A stretch of DNA of 49,559 nucleotides from Bacteroidota bacterium (GTDB lineage Bacteria; Bacteroidota; Bacteroidia; Chitinophagales; Chitinophagaceae): positions 26,999-76,557 of the forward strand of contig VBAQ01000157.1 in NCBI GenBank assembly GCA_005883765.1, written 5' to 3'. Position 1 is the first letter of the stretch. Each line of letters begins with the position of its first letter. The translations under genes and the position numbers were made by a program. Under the pieces are notes generated by a model. It worked only from the letters and a program-made list of their open reading frames with translations. It was not told the DNA's origin and made no database searches. Below, piece by piece: positions 16,372-24,838 of the stretch.

Positions 16372-17748
16372 TTATTCATACTTCCTCTTGATAAACCAAA
16401 GATCACTCAATGAAAGACCCACTGAGATCCGGAAAAAATTGTCTTTGAGTAAATTTTTATTGTTGCCGCGTTTTGTGTATTCCAGTGAAAGATTAATAAT
16501 AGAGGCTTGTGCTCTTGCCAGTTGATTGTAATTCGCCAATGGAAGACCCATTCCAAAACTCAGTCCCCATAGAGGCAGCTTGTTTTCGACTTGAATATAA
16601 TCCTGTCCAATAACGAAACCTGCGCGGTAGGCCACATTACTGAAATAATTTTTTTTGGGCTCTGGCCTCACCTGGCCACCAAATCTCAGTTCCCAACTGT
16701 TCCGCACGGAGTCCATTGCGCCATAAAAACGATATTCGTTCCAATTGTTCTGAACAAAGTCTAACCCAACCAGCCAGTTGCCGTACTTGTTATTTTGAAT
16801 GTCAGCTTTTTTTTCAAGGACAAAACCAACGCCATACCCGGAAGGATAAATAATTTTTCCTTTGACATTTTTTTGCTGGTAAACACTATCCAATTGCACG
16901 TCGCCACTTTGAGTGCGCACAAAAGTTTCTCTCAAAATGTCCTGTTCGGCGTTGAGATTTTGTTTCAAATTTCCGTAAGCCCCGAGGCGTAACACCAATT
17001 TTTTATTCAGATCGATCTTATATTGGATGCCTGCATTTGCATACAAATTTCCAAAGGATGATTGAGTCGAATGTTCTGAACTGTTGTATTGCACGGTATC
17101 GTTGATAAAGGCCCGTTTTGTAGCATATTGTTTTTTGCCGAATAAATAACCGAAGTTGATACCAATGCTGAAGTTTTTAATGGCAAATCCGGTTCCTGTT
17201 GTTGCCAGGAAAGAGCCGCCATCACCACTAAACTCCGAGATGGCGCTGTCGATGGATAAGCCGGTAATGGGATCGTATAAACGTTCAATGCGATTGATCT
17301 TATAGCTTATCCTCGATAGTTGTCGCAACCCAAAATTTAATCCCCAATTTCTTCTCAGAGGAATGCCTAATTGCATATAAGAGAACAGCGCATTGCTGCT
17401 TGTAAATTTGTTCGCTGTATTGCCTTCACGCAACGTGTGATTGTCGAAGTTCAACCCCACGTCAAATAAAACTCTCCCGGAGGCAGATCTTTTTGATTTC
17501 TGCTCGATGTAAGAAAAGAATGCAGAATAAGAGGCAGGGTTATTAAAGTTCACAGACAGTGGGTCAGCATACGCAGCTGAAAAACTTCCCATGCCGCGGT
17601 TTACAATATTTGTATTTGGAGCCAGATCCCCTAAGCCATATCTTGAGTAAGGTGAATTATCCTGGGCATTTAAAAAACTGCAAAGAGCAAGCTGTAAGCC
17701 AAAGGCCATAAGCAGATTTCTAAGGGTTGTTGACTTCACTGATCGCAT
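16372..17748 (-). CDS. Outer-membrane beta-barrel protein of unknown function
   Basis: 458 residues. Signal peptide MRSVKSTTLRNLLMAFGLQLALCSFLNAQ, then the N-terminal motif DNSPYSRYGLGDLAPNTN, seen in FadL/OmpP1-like barrels of Bacteroidota, and many alternating aromatic strands (WGLNFGLRQLSRISYKI, WLVGLDFVQNNWNEYRFYG, SIINLSLEYTKRG). Its 5' end overlaps the coaX stop by 29 bases; an internal ATG (17709) would avoid this but would truncate a good signal peptide. It sits between coaX and lptC in a minus-strand run, suggesting co-transcription. A transport substrate cannot be deduced. Confidence 0.7.
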   Translation of the reverse strand: MRSVKSTTLRNLLMAFGLQLALCSFLNAQDNSPYSRYGLGDLAPNTNIVNRGMGSFSAAYADPLSVNFNNPASYSAFFSYIEQKSKRSASGRVLFDVGLNFDNHTLREGNTANKFTSSNALFSYMQLGIPLRRNWGLNFGLRQLSRISYKINRIERLYDPITGLSIDSAISEFSGDGGSFLATTGTGFAIKNFSIGINFGYLFGKKQYATKRAFINDTVQYNSSEHSTQSSFGNLYANAGIQYKIDLNKKLVLRLGAYGNLKQNLNAEQDILRETFVRTQSGDVQLDSVYQQKNVKGKIIYPSGYGVGFVLEKKADIQNNKYGNWLVGLDFVQNNWNEYRFYGAMDSVRNSWELRFGGQVRPEPKKNYFSNVAYRAGFVIGQDYIQVENKLPLWGLSFGMGLPLANYNQLARAQASIINLSLEYTKRGNNKNLLKDNFFRISVGLSLSDLWFIKRKYE

Positions 17749-18451
17749 ATAGTCCTTTAAAAATTAGTTCGGGGTCCGCAAATATCTTGTTTTTTAAATG
17801 GGAACCCAAAATGCCTGTATCACCCCCGGTTAAAAGCGCGTTAAAGTTCCCAAACTTTTCATTGTATGCATTTACAAATCCATCTATTTCTTTCGCCACT
17901 CCAATCACAACTCCTGAGAGAATGTTTGTGTTTGTATCATAACCAATCATCGAAACATTCCAATCTGGTTTTACCAAAGGCAATTTAGCAGTGTAGTGGT
18001 TCAATGATTTGAGCCTCATCTCGAGGCCCGGTGATATTGCTCCTCCAATAAACTCATTGAATTTATTAATGAAGTTGTAAGTAATGCACGTACCCAGGCC
18101 AATGACAAGATTATTTTTCCCGGGATAAGAGTAAACAGCCGCCGCCGCTAACGCCAATCTATCAGCTCCAATTGTTTCTGGTTTGCCGACCGGTGTAGTG
18201 AATGGAAGATTTGAAAGGTGATTCAGCTTGTGGAACTTGGTTGTTGAAGTCAGAAGTTTTTCGATCTGCGCGTCATGATCAATCACCGATGAAAGAATTG
18301 TTTTTTGTGGCTTAAACCGGTCAATCAGAACCCTGACTGTTTCCAAAGATCCATCTTGTAACACTATTAATTCTTCCAATGCTGAATCAACAAATAATGC
18401 TGCCTTCAATCTGGTGTTCCCAAAGTCAAAACAAATGGTTATGGAAGCCAA
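17720..18451 (-). CDS. coaX: Type III pantothenate kinase
   Basis: Phosphorylates pantothenate with ATP, the first step of coenzyme A synthesis, in the cytoplasm. The acetate/sugar-kinase-like fold shows FDFGNTRLKAALF at the N-terminus, GADRLALAAAA, the phosphate motif LGTCITYNFI, GGAISPGLEMRLKSL and LTGGD near the C-terminus. The start is uncertain because no ATG is available: TTG at 18451 gives 243 residues beginning ASITICFDFGNT, typical of the family, while TTG at 18472 (250 residues) overlaps a -7 box. The 3' end overlaps the following barrel gene by 29 bases. Confidence 0.85.
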   Translation of the reverse strand: MASITICFDFGNTRLKAALFVDSALEELIVLQDGSLETVRVLIDRFKPQKTILSSVIDHDAQIEKLLTSTTKFHKLNHLSNLPFTTPVGKPETIGADRLALAAAAVYSYPGKNNLVIGLGTCITYNFINKFNEFIGGAISPGLEMRLKSLNHYTAKLPLVKPDWNVSMIGYDTNTNILSGVVIGVAKEIDGFVNAYNEKFGNFNALLTGGDTGILGSHLKNKIFADPELIFKGLYAISEVNNP

Positions 18452-18469
18452 GCTCTTTTGTTTAGGCGG

Positions 18470-18477
18470 CAAAAGTA
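18470..18477 (-). promoter_or_regulatory. Candidate -7 box of coaX (TACTTTTG)
   Basis: Exact TAnnTTTG on the minus strand, 19 bases before the proposed TTG start at 18451. It supports the shorter coaX protein. No TTTG -33 box is visible upstream, where the sequence consists of ATGAGTA repeats. Confidence 0.4.
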
Positions 18478-18482
18478 GTGAA

Positions 18483-18563
18483 ATGAGTAATGAGTAATCA
18501 GTAATGAGTTGAGAAAAAAATCAATGGGTAGTCAGGGGTTAGTGGTTCCCACTCATTACTCAT
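18483..18563. repeat. Tandem ATGAGTA repeats forming a long inverted repeat
   Basis: ATGAGTAATGAGT at 18483-18495 is exactly complementary to ACTCATTACTCAT at 18551-18563, and both sides are built from degenerate ATGAGTA units. The stem can extend with mismatches. It fills the spacer between coaX and the LON-domain gene and probably arose by slippage and inversion. Confidence 0.55.
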
Positions 18564-18569
18564 CACTCA

Positions 18570-19208
18570 TTATTCAAATCCTAAACCAGATAGGTTTTTG
18601 AAATGGCCGTTCAGTTTGATCTTGCCTTTTAATTGTTCCATTTCGGCCACAAGGGGAATGACCTTGGCAAGATGCCTTTTTAAGTATTCCTGTCTCTGTC
18701 TTTCGTCCAACAGGTGAAGCATTTCGTATTCTTCTTCCAACGACAATCCTACATGGTGCGCGACATCATACGCCTTGAGATCTTCATCTTTCTTTTCGAA
18801 ATTTTTGTCGATCTTCAGCAGCTTATGAAGTTCACGGATGCTGTTCACTACTCTCTTCATTAACTCGCGGTTGCCTTCCTCTTTGGTGTCCGGGTAGTTT
18901 ACAATGGCTCCACTGTAAAATTTATCCGGCACTTCCTTTATCACTTCCAGGATGCGAAAGATCCTTGAGCCTTTTGTTTTAATATCCATTTCACCGTTCT
19001 CATAGACTTTGGTTACTTCAACCAGTTCTACTAACGATCCATAGTCCTGTAAGCGCTTTTTAACGACGGTAGGAATTCCGAATTGCTTTTTTTGAGCATT
19101 GCATTCGTTGATCAGTTGTTTATAGCGCGGCTCGAAAATGTGGAGGTTTAGATTTTCAGCCGGATAAACAACAATGCCAAGAGGGAATATTGGAATAAAA
19201 TTGGTCAT
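18570..19208 (-). CDS. LON peptidase substrate-binding domain protein
   Basis: 212 residues from ATG 19208 (MTNFIPIFPLGIVVYP). The N-terminal half is the beta-rich LON substrate-binding (PUA-like) domain, with FPLGIVVYPAENLNLHIFEP and a central GSRIFRILEV. The C-terminal half is helical and charged (LSLEEEYEMLHLLDERQRQEYLKRHL). There is no AAA ATPase or Ser-Lys protease domain, so this is the stand-alone type, usually annotated as a peptidase S16 domain protein. Its role is unknown, perhaps in substrate recognition for proteolysis. It lies between coaX and an LPS glycosyltransferase on the same strand. Confidence 0.8.
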   Translation of the reverse strand: MTNFIPIFPLGIVVYPAENLNLHIFEPRYKQLINECNAQKKQFGIPTVVKKRLQDYGSLVELVEVTKVYENGEMDIKTKGSRIFRILEVIKEVPDKFYSGAIVNYPDTKEEGNRELMKRVVNSIRELHKLLKIDKNFEKKDEDLKAYDVAHHVGLSLEEEYEMLHLLDERQRQEYLKRHLAKVIPLVAEMEQLKGKIKLNGHFKNLSGLGFE

Positions 19209-19263
19209 ACCCAAAATTAAGAAGTCAAACGTCAAACGGAAAAAGTGAAACACACATCACGAG

Positions 19264-20043
19264 TTAAATTTTGACCTTTGACTTTTGACTTTTCGCTTTA
19301 TTTAATTCCAATAATCGTGCATATTTTACAAACGTATAATAAGAACTCATTCTTGCACAAATAAAACCCTCCAATCCGTCTAAAAAGCCAAGCTTAAAAA
19401 CATAATATTTTATAAAAGAAAATATAGGTGCCAGGCAGATATTTATCCATGAAGATTTTATCGCCTGTTCGGAATATTTTTTTGCATTCAACAATGCATA
19501 ACGCAACATTTTATCGGCAAACTCAGCCGCGTTTTTTGCGGTGTAATGAAGAATATTTCCTTTCAACTTTCTGATCCTGGAATTCTGAGGTAAGTGCAGG
19601 CTTTCATGTACGATGGCTTCATTCCAGTTGGCATGGGAGCGATTGAACAATCGTATGTGCTTGTCGCCTCCCCACTCTCCAAAGCGCAAATGTTTATTGC
19701 CAAGAAAATTTTTAAATTTTATTTCGAAAACTTCTGCCCGGTCGTCCAATGGCAGACTCAACAAGGAATTTTTTAATTCAGCGTCAATGGATTCATCTGC
19801 ATCAAGGTTTAGTATCCAGTCATACCTGGCAAAGGTTGTGGCTTTGTTCTTTGTCTTTCCAAACCCTTCCCAGCTTTCTTCAACCAGCCGAACGCCGGCA
19901 TCGCGAACAATATTTTTAGTGTTATCTGTGCTCCCATTGTCGAGGACAACAACGTCGTCCGTAAGTTCGATTAGACTTTGAAGACAACGCCCTATTTCCT
20001 CTTCTTCATTTTTGCATATGATCACTACAGAGATTTTTTGCAT
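19264..20043 (-). CDS. Family 2 glycosyltransferase, LPS core type (WaaE-like)
   Basis: 259 residues. GT2 landmarks: ISVVIICKNEEEEIGRCLQS at the N-terminus, VVLDNGSTDNT near residue 33, and the metal-binding DxD-like LNLDADES near residue 78. The middle GEWGGDKHIRLFNR and NEAIVHESL match the WaaE/KdtX-like LPS core glucosyltransferases, and the C-terminal region has an amphipathic membrane-associated segment (SWINICLAPIFSFIKYYVF). Likely substrate: a nucleotide-activated hexose added to lipid A-core. The O-antigen ligase gene next to it on the same strand fits this role. Confidence 0.8.
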   Translation of the reverse strand: MQKISVVIICKNEEEEIGRCLQSLIELTDDVVVLDNGSTDNTKNIVRDAGVRLVEESWEGFGKTKNKATTFARYDWILNLDADESIDAELKNSLLSLPLDDRAEVFEIKFKNFLGNKHLRFGEWGGDKHIRLFNRSHANWNEAIVHESLHLPQNSRIRKLKGNILHYTAKNAAEFADKMLRYALLNAKKYSEQAIKSSWINICLAPIFSFIKYYVFKLGFLDGLEGFICARMSSYYTFVKYARLLELNKAKSQKSKVKI

Positions 20044-20079
20044 TCGAACATAGTTTCAAGCGTTGAAAAATGCCAAAGC

Positions 20080-20093
20080 CTGCCTGTCGGCAG
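20080..20093. repeat. Small G+C hairpin (CTGCC-TGTC-GGCAG)
   Basis: A 5-bp stem in the spacer between the O-antigen ligase stop and the glycosyltransferase start. It resembles the CCTGCC...GGCAGG spacer repeats of Bacteroidota and could form a weak stop or processing site. Confidence 0.35.
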
Positions 20094-20135
20094 AACTGTC
20101 AGCAGACACGTTTCGAAAAGTTAATTATATATCTT

Positions 20136-21413
20136 TCACTCATTATTCTTTGCAATCTCGTGGAACTTTGGCACGGAGCCCAGCCATTTGTACCACCACA
20201 ACAAAATGAAAGCGTGGATAAACACGCCGTATTGCACTTCCAGGCCTATATCAAAAACATAACTTAGTACGATAGAAATATTCAACAACCGCCAGGCAAT
20301 TTGTTTTTGAAGTGGTGCGATGAAAAAAGGGATCAGCATCACCATTGAAAATAAAATAAATCCGGGCCACCCCGTGCCCGCACCATAGATCATCCACTCA
20401 CTGGAAGGTAAAATTTTGTCGGCTTTGATCATTTGAGGATATTTTCGCTGATACAGCTTGTCTGTTTCATTTTTTATATCGCCGAACCCTACTCCTGTCA
20501 ATGGGTGATTGTTTTGCAGCCGCCAGCCTGCTTTGATCGATATTAACCTGTTTCCGTCGTTCGAGCCACTGCGGTAGTTATCATTTTTTAAAAATGAAAG
20601 ATCGTATTTTATATAGCTAATCCGGTTCTTAAAAGTTGGAAATGCCATCCAGGAAATAAATGGCAATAGTAATACTATGAAAAGCAGCCAGGAGTAGCGC
20701 GGTATTTTTCTTTGACGCCAGAGTACCCAGATAATAAAAACGAGTGTGCTGAAGTAGAAACAAATCAAGCCTGTTCTTGCTGCTAACACGTGCAAGTAAG
20801 CGACAAGAATAAATGTTATGGCAAGCAATGCAACAACAATTCGCCTTTGAAACGTTTTTCCTTTAGTTAGCAATAAAAATCCGGAGGTGAGTGTAGCGAT
20901 CGAAACTAACAGACTAAATCGGACATGATCATTGCCGAGCGGCGTTTCAATCGTCTGCGCTCTTAAATATGCTTCCTGAACAGAGTTTGCGTCTTCAAGA
21001 TAACGCCACAAACTCCAGCCCGTGCCCACGATGACGAGGATCAAAAACGCAAATGCAATTCTTTGCCAATCCTTGTCCGTGAAATAATTGAGCCCTGCAA
21101 AACAAACCGGCAATAACAGAAGGGGTAGTTTGATGCGAAGTATTTGGGACCATGTAGCAATATCTTGACTCCAAAAACCAGAGACCAATGGTAAGAGAAG
21201 TAATAAACTCATTGACCAAAGCAAGGGAGAAAAAAAGAAAGTTTTTAGTTGATCCGTTATATTTCTGTGAACAAGACATGCGCCTGCGAAAACTGTTAAG
21301 CCCAATGATAACAACATTCTTGAAAATAAAAGACCGCTCAGCATAATGAGTATGCTGATGAAAATGACTAGCTTTCGTGACGAACCAATCTTACCTTTTC
21401 TTACATCGTTCAT
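20136..21413 (-). CDS. O-antigen ligase family protein
   Basis: 425 residues with about eleven predicted membrane spans, starting with LVIFISILIMLSGLLF. A large extracytoplasmic loop before the last spans contains the Wzy_C-type pattern SGSNDGNRLISIKAGWRL...NHPLTGVGFGD, including the Arg and His-Pro region expected for polysaccharide ligases and polymerases. It would transfer or polymerise undecaprenyl-linked glycan at the periplasmic face. The neighbouring core glycosyltransferase supports a ligase, but WaaL and Wzy cannot be told apart from sequence alone. Its start is divergent from meaB, 43 bases away. Confidence 0.75.
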   Translation of the reverse strand: MNDVRKGKIGSSRKLVIFISILIMLSGLLFSRMLLSLGLTVFAGACLVHRNITDQLKTFFFSPLLWSMSLLLLLPLVSGFWSQDIATWSQILRIKLPLLLLPVCFAGLNYFTDKDWQRIAFAFLILVIVGTGWSLWRYLEDANSVQEAYLRAQTIETPLGNDHVRFSLLVSIATLTSGFLLLTKGKTFQRRIVVALLAITFILVAYLHVLAARTGLICFYFSTLVFIIWVLWRQRKIPRYSWLLFIVLLLPFISWMAFPTFKNRISYIKYDLSFLKNDNYRSGSNDGNRLISIKAGWRLQNNHPLTGVGFGDIKNETDKLYQRKYPQMIKADKILPSSEWMIYGAGTGWPGFILFSMVMLIPFFIAPLQKQIAWRLLNISIVLSYVFDIGLEVQYGVFIHAFILLWWYKWLGSVPKFHEIAKNNE

Positions 21414-21415
21414 GT

Positions 21416-21423
21416 TATTTTTG
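21416..21423 (+). promoter_or_regulatory. Candidate -7 box of meaB (TATTTTTG)
   Basis: Exact TAnnTTTG, 33 bases before the chosen meaB start ATG 21457. Its position argues against the longer reading frame starting at 21346, which lies upstream of it. The -33 region is weak. Confidence 0.4.
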
Positions 21424-21456
21424 CTAAAGGCAAGTTACGGGTATAAGATAAAAGTT

Positions 21457-22386
21457 ATGCTCGAAAATCAATTTGAACCCATGCACGAGCAGTTAATCCA
21501 ACAAATAAGAAATGGTGACACAAAAGCATTAGCGCGGGCTATTTCATTTATTGAAAATGAACACAAGGGCTATGAAGATATAATGCTGGCTGTTGCAACC
21601 AGCAACTCGACAAGCGTGATCGGCGTCACGGGCCCACCCGGGGCGGGTAAAAGCACATTGGTGGACGCATTGGTCGGTGAATTGCTCAAGGAAAATAAAC
21701 GGGTCGCCGTGCTTTGTGTTGACCCCTCTTCGCCTTTCAATCTCGGTGCGCTGCTAGGTGACCGTATTCGCATGAGCGAATGGTATACACATCCAAACGT
21801 TTTTATCAGGTCTTTGGCAACAAGAGGGTCATTAGGTGGGTTGAGTCCAAAAATCATAGAGATAACCGATGTTCTAAAATCAGTTGGGTTTGATCAGATC
21901 ATTATTGAAACCGTAGGGGTTGGCCAAAGTGAAATTGAAATTGCGGGCGTTGCTGATACTACTGTTGTCGTCATGATCCCTGAAAGTGGCGACGAGATAC
22001 AAACCATGAAGGCAGGGATAATGGAGATCGCAGATATTTTTGTCATCAATAAAAGTGACAGGCCGGGCGCTGACCTGTTTGAAAAAAATCTCCGCCTTAT
22101 GATAGCTCCTGCCTTTCATAAAACCTCTCACGAAATACCAGTGATAAAAACGGTTTCAACAGAAAAAAAAGGAATTCGTGAATTGACACGGGTGCTTAAT
22201 GATTGCTCAAAAGAAGATAGAAATGAGCAAAGGCGTTTATCACTGTTAACCGATAAAGCCTGGCATTTATTGGTCCAGAAAAAAATGAAAGGCGTCAATA
22301 AAACAGCGTTAAGACAAATGGTGCAGGTAGAGTCTAAAAAAGGAAAATTTAATTTATACGCATTTGTGCAAAATTTCGATCAATGA
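21457..22386 (+). CDS. meaB: Methylmalonyl-CoA mutase-associated GTPase MeaB
   Basis: 309 residues from ATG 21457 (MLENQFEPM). A G3E-family P-loop GTPase: Walker A GPPGAGKSTL, then DPSSPFNLGALLGDRIRM, the switch-like ETVGVGQSEIEIAG, and the guanine specificity NKSD. MeaB gates delivery and repair of adenosylcobalamin on methylmalonyl-CoA mutase. The mutase genes are not in the window. The longer upstream frame would overlap the divergent O-antigen ligase gene and shows no domain. A C-terminal helical dimerisation arm is present. Confidence 0.9.
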   Translation: MLENQFEPMHEQLIQQIRNGDTKALARAISFIENEHKGYEDIMLAVATSNSTSVIGVTGPPGAGKSTLVDALVGELLKENKRVAVLCVDPSSPFNLGALLGDRIRMSEWYTHPNVFIRSLATRGSLGGLSPKIIEITDVLKSVGFDQIIIETVGVGQSEIEIAGVADTTVVVMIPESGDEIQTMKAGIMEIADIFVINKSDRPGADLFEKNLRLMIAPAFHKTSHEIPVIKTVSTEKKGIRELTRVLNDCSKEDRNEQRRLSLLTDKAWHLLVQKKMKGVNKTALRQMVQVESKKGKFNLYAFVQNFDQ

Positions 22387-22458
22387 TCGGGGAAAAATAG
22401 TTTGGGTGATGTGTGAAATATCTTCTGTCGTCACGGCCTAAGAATGTAAATTGCAGCT

Positions 22459-24801
22459 ATGATCGATTACTTAGCGGGTTTGAATGAAAGGCAGCGTGAA
22501 GCCGTACTCCACGTCAATGGACCTTTAATGATCGTGGCTGGTGCTGGGAGTGGAAAAACTAAGGTGCTCACCACCCGCATTGCCCACCTGATGGCAAATG
22601 GTGTAGATGCATTCCACATACTCGCTCTTACCTTCACAAATAAAGCCGCCAAGGAGATGAAGGAGCGAGTGGAAAAGATCTTAGGTAACAATGAAGCCCG
22701 CAATTTATACATTGGAACGTTCCACTCGGTTTTTGCAAGAGTACTTCGGATAGAAGCGGACAAGATCGGGTATCCCAACAACTTTACGATTTATGACACT
22801 GATGATGCAAAGGCAGTCGTCAAAACGGTTATTCACGAATTGGATCTTGACGACAAGCACTACAAACCGTCCACGGTTTACAACCGCATTTCCTCCGCTA
22901 AAAACTCATTGGTAGGGCCGGAAGAGTATGCAAGAGATTACTACATTCAACAGGAAGACATGCGGGCCAACCGACCTGCTACTTCACAGATTTATTCGGC
23001 GTATGTGAAACGCTGTTTTAAAAACGGCGCCATGGATTTTGATGACCTCCTGCTGAAGTTTTATGAACTGCTCACGAAGATCCCCGAGGCCCTGAGCAAA
23101 TATCAGCGCAAGTTTCAGTTTATTTTGATCGATGAATACCAGGATACTAATCCTGCGCAGTACGCCGTCATAAAATTATTGGGTGCGCAACACGAAAATG
23201 TTTGTGTTGTTGGTGATGATGCGCAAAGCATCTACAGTTTTCGTGGTGCCACCATTCAAAATATTTTGCAGTTTCAGAAAGACTATGAAGATGTAAAGGT
23301 GGTGAAGCTGGAACAGAACTATCGCAGCACGCAAAGTATATTGAATATTGCCAATGAAGTGATCAAAAACAACAAAGGACAAATTCCGAAAATTCTATGG
23401 ACAGAAAATGCGGCCGGTGAAAAAATAAAGCTGGTTCGCACCATGACTGATAATGAAGAAGGAAAATTTGTTGCGGATACCATCCAGGAGCAGAAGCTGC
23501 GCAATCATTATCACAACAAAGATTTTGCAATACTTTATCGCACCAATGCCCAGAGCCGTGCTTTTGAAGAAAGCCTGCGTCGAATGGGAATTCCTTACAC
23601 CATGTATGGAGGTATCAGTTTTTACCAGCGAAAAGAGGTGAAGGATCTATTGGCTTATTTGCGTGTAATCGTAAATCCGAAGGATGAAGAAAGTTTGAAA
23701 CGGATCATCAACTATCCTGTCAGAGGGATCGGTAAAACCAGCATCGATAAGGCTGTACTGTTTGCCAATGAAAACGACACCAGCATGTGGGATGTGCTGT
23801 TAAATGCGCCCAAATTCGGTTACAGAGCGGGTGCACTCGAATCGATTGAAAGCTTTGTCACGTTGATCAAAATGTTTCAGAGTGAGCTGCCCAAAAGAAA
23901 CGCTTATGATATTGCTTTTGCCGTCGGTAAGCAGTCAGGGTTGATAAGGGATCTGTTTGATCGCAGGCAGGAAGGCGATGATGCGATCCAGAGATATGAG
24001 AACATCCAGGAGCTTCTGAATTCTATCAAGGAGTTCACAGAAACCCCCAGCAACGAAGAAGGAGAAGTTGGCGATAAAACTTTAGGAGCTTACCTGCAGC
24101 AGATTACTTTACTTACAAACGAAGATGAAAAAGATGCAAATGCTGACACTGTAAAGGTGATGACCATTCATTCTGCAAAAGGATTGGAGTTTGCGTGTGT
24201 GTTTGCCTGCGGGTTGGAAGAAATGCTTTTTCCGAACGCGATGAGCATTAATACCAGGGAAGAATTGGAAGAGGAGCGTCGATTATTTTATGTGGTCATA
24301 ACACGAGCCAAATATAAATTGTGGATCACCTACGCCAACACACGATACAAATTTGGCCAGCTTGTGCAGAATGAGCCGAGTCGATTCATCGATGAAATTC
24401 CGGGCGAATTCCTGGATAAAAGTTTTGCGGGTGGCGGTATAAGAAATCAATCAGGGGCATTCGATAGTTGGGCCAGTCAATCAGCATTTGAGAGAATGAA
24501 TCGTGGATTTGAATCTTCTATGCTTGATGGTCGAGGATCAAAAGCGGAGAGATCAAAGCCATCTTATTTAACTCCCAATGTTAAGTCTCAAACAAAAGAA
24601 CACATTCCTTCTCCCGACTTCAAGGCAAGCGATACGAGTAATTTGCAGGTGGGCCAAAAGGTAGAGCATCAAAAATTTGGGTTTGGCCAGGTAATAAAAG
24701 TCGAGGGTGCCATACATAACCCAATTGCAACAGTTAGGTTTGAGCAAAATGGAGAAAAAAAGATAATGTTGAATTATGCAAAGCTGAGAATTGTAGAATA
24801 G
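22459..24801 (+). CDS. pcrA: UvrD/PcrA-type ATP-dependent DNA helicase
   Basis: 780 residues, a superfamily 1A 3'-5' helicase of repair and replication. Motif I is GAGSGKTKVLTTRI (about 29-42), motif II DEYQDTNPAQY, motif III VVGDDAQSIYSFRGA, motif IV QNYRST, motif V TIHSAKGLEF and motif VI VVITRAK. The C-terminus ends in a small Tudor-like domain (VGQKVEHQKFGFGQVIKVEG) that in PcrA contacts RNA polymerase. Length and order are complete. Four bases separate it from the downstream oxidase frame, so co-transcription is possible. Confidence 0.95.
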   Translation: MIDYLAGLNERQREAVLHVNGPLMIVAGAGSGKTKVLTTRIAHLMANGVDAFHILALTFTNKAAKEMKERVEKILGNNEARNLYIGTFHSVFARVLRIEADKIGYPNNFTIYDTDDAKAVVKTVIHELDLDDKHYKPSTVYNRISSAKNSLVGPEEYARDYYIQQEDMRANRPATSQIYSAYVKRCFKNGAMDFDDLLLKFYELLTKIPEALSKYQRKFQFILIDEYQDTNPAQYAVIKLLGAQHENVCVVGDDAQSIYSFRGATIQNILQFQKDYEDVKVVKLEQNYRSTQSILNIANEVIKNNKGQIPKILWTENAAGEKIKLVRTMTDNEEGKFVADTIQEQKLRNHYHNKDFAILYRTNAQSRAFEESLRRMGIPYTMYGGISFYQRKEVKDLLAYLRVIVNPKDEESLKRIINYPVRGIGKTSIDKAVLFANENDTSMWDVLLNAPKFGYRAGALESIESFVTLIKMFQSELPKRNAYDIAFAVGKQSGLIRDLFDRRQEGDDAIQRYENIQELLNSIKEFTETPSNEEGEVGDKTLGAYLQQITLLTNEDEKDANADTVKVMTIHSAKGLEFACVFACGLEEMLFPNAMSINTREELEEERRLFYVVITRAKYKLWITYANTRYKFGQLVQNEPSRFIDEIPGEFLDKSFAGGGIRNQSGAFDSWASQSAFERMNRGFESSMLDGRGSKAERSKPSYLTPNVKSQTKEHIPSPDFKASDTSNLQVGQKVEHQKFGFGQVIKVEGAIHNPIATVRFEQNGEKKIMLNYAKLRIVE

Positions 24802-24838
24802 CTGGATGAACTCAGCTGTCGTACAGACCACAAATTTT

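Noticed and set aside
19212-19219. Minus-strand TAATTTTG box before the LON-domain gene
   Set aside because: It ends only 4 bases from the ATG, so transcription would start within the coding region; probably chance in a repeat-rich spacer.
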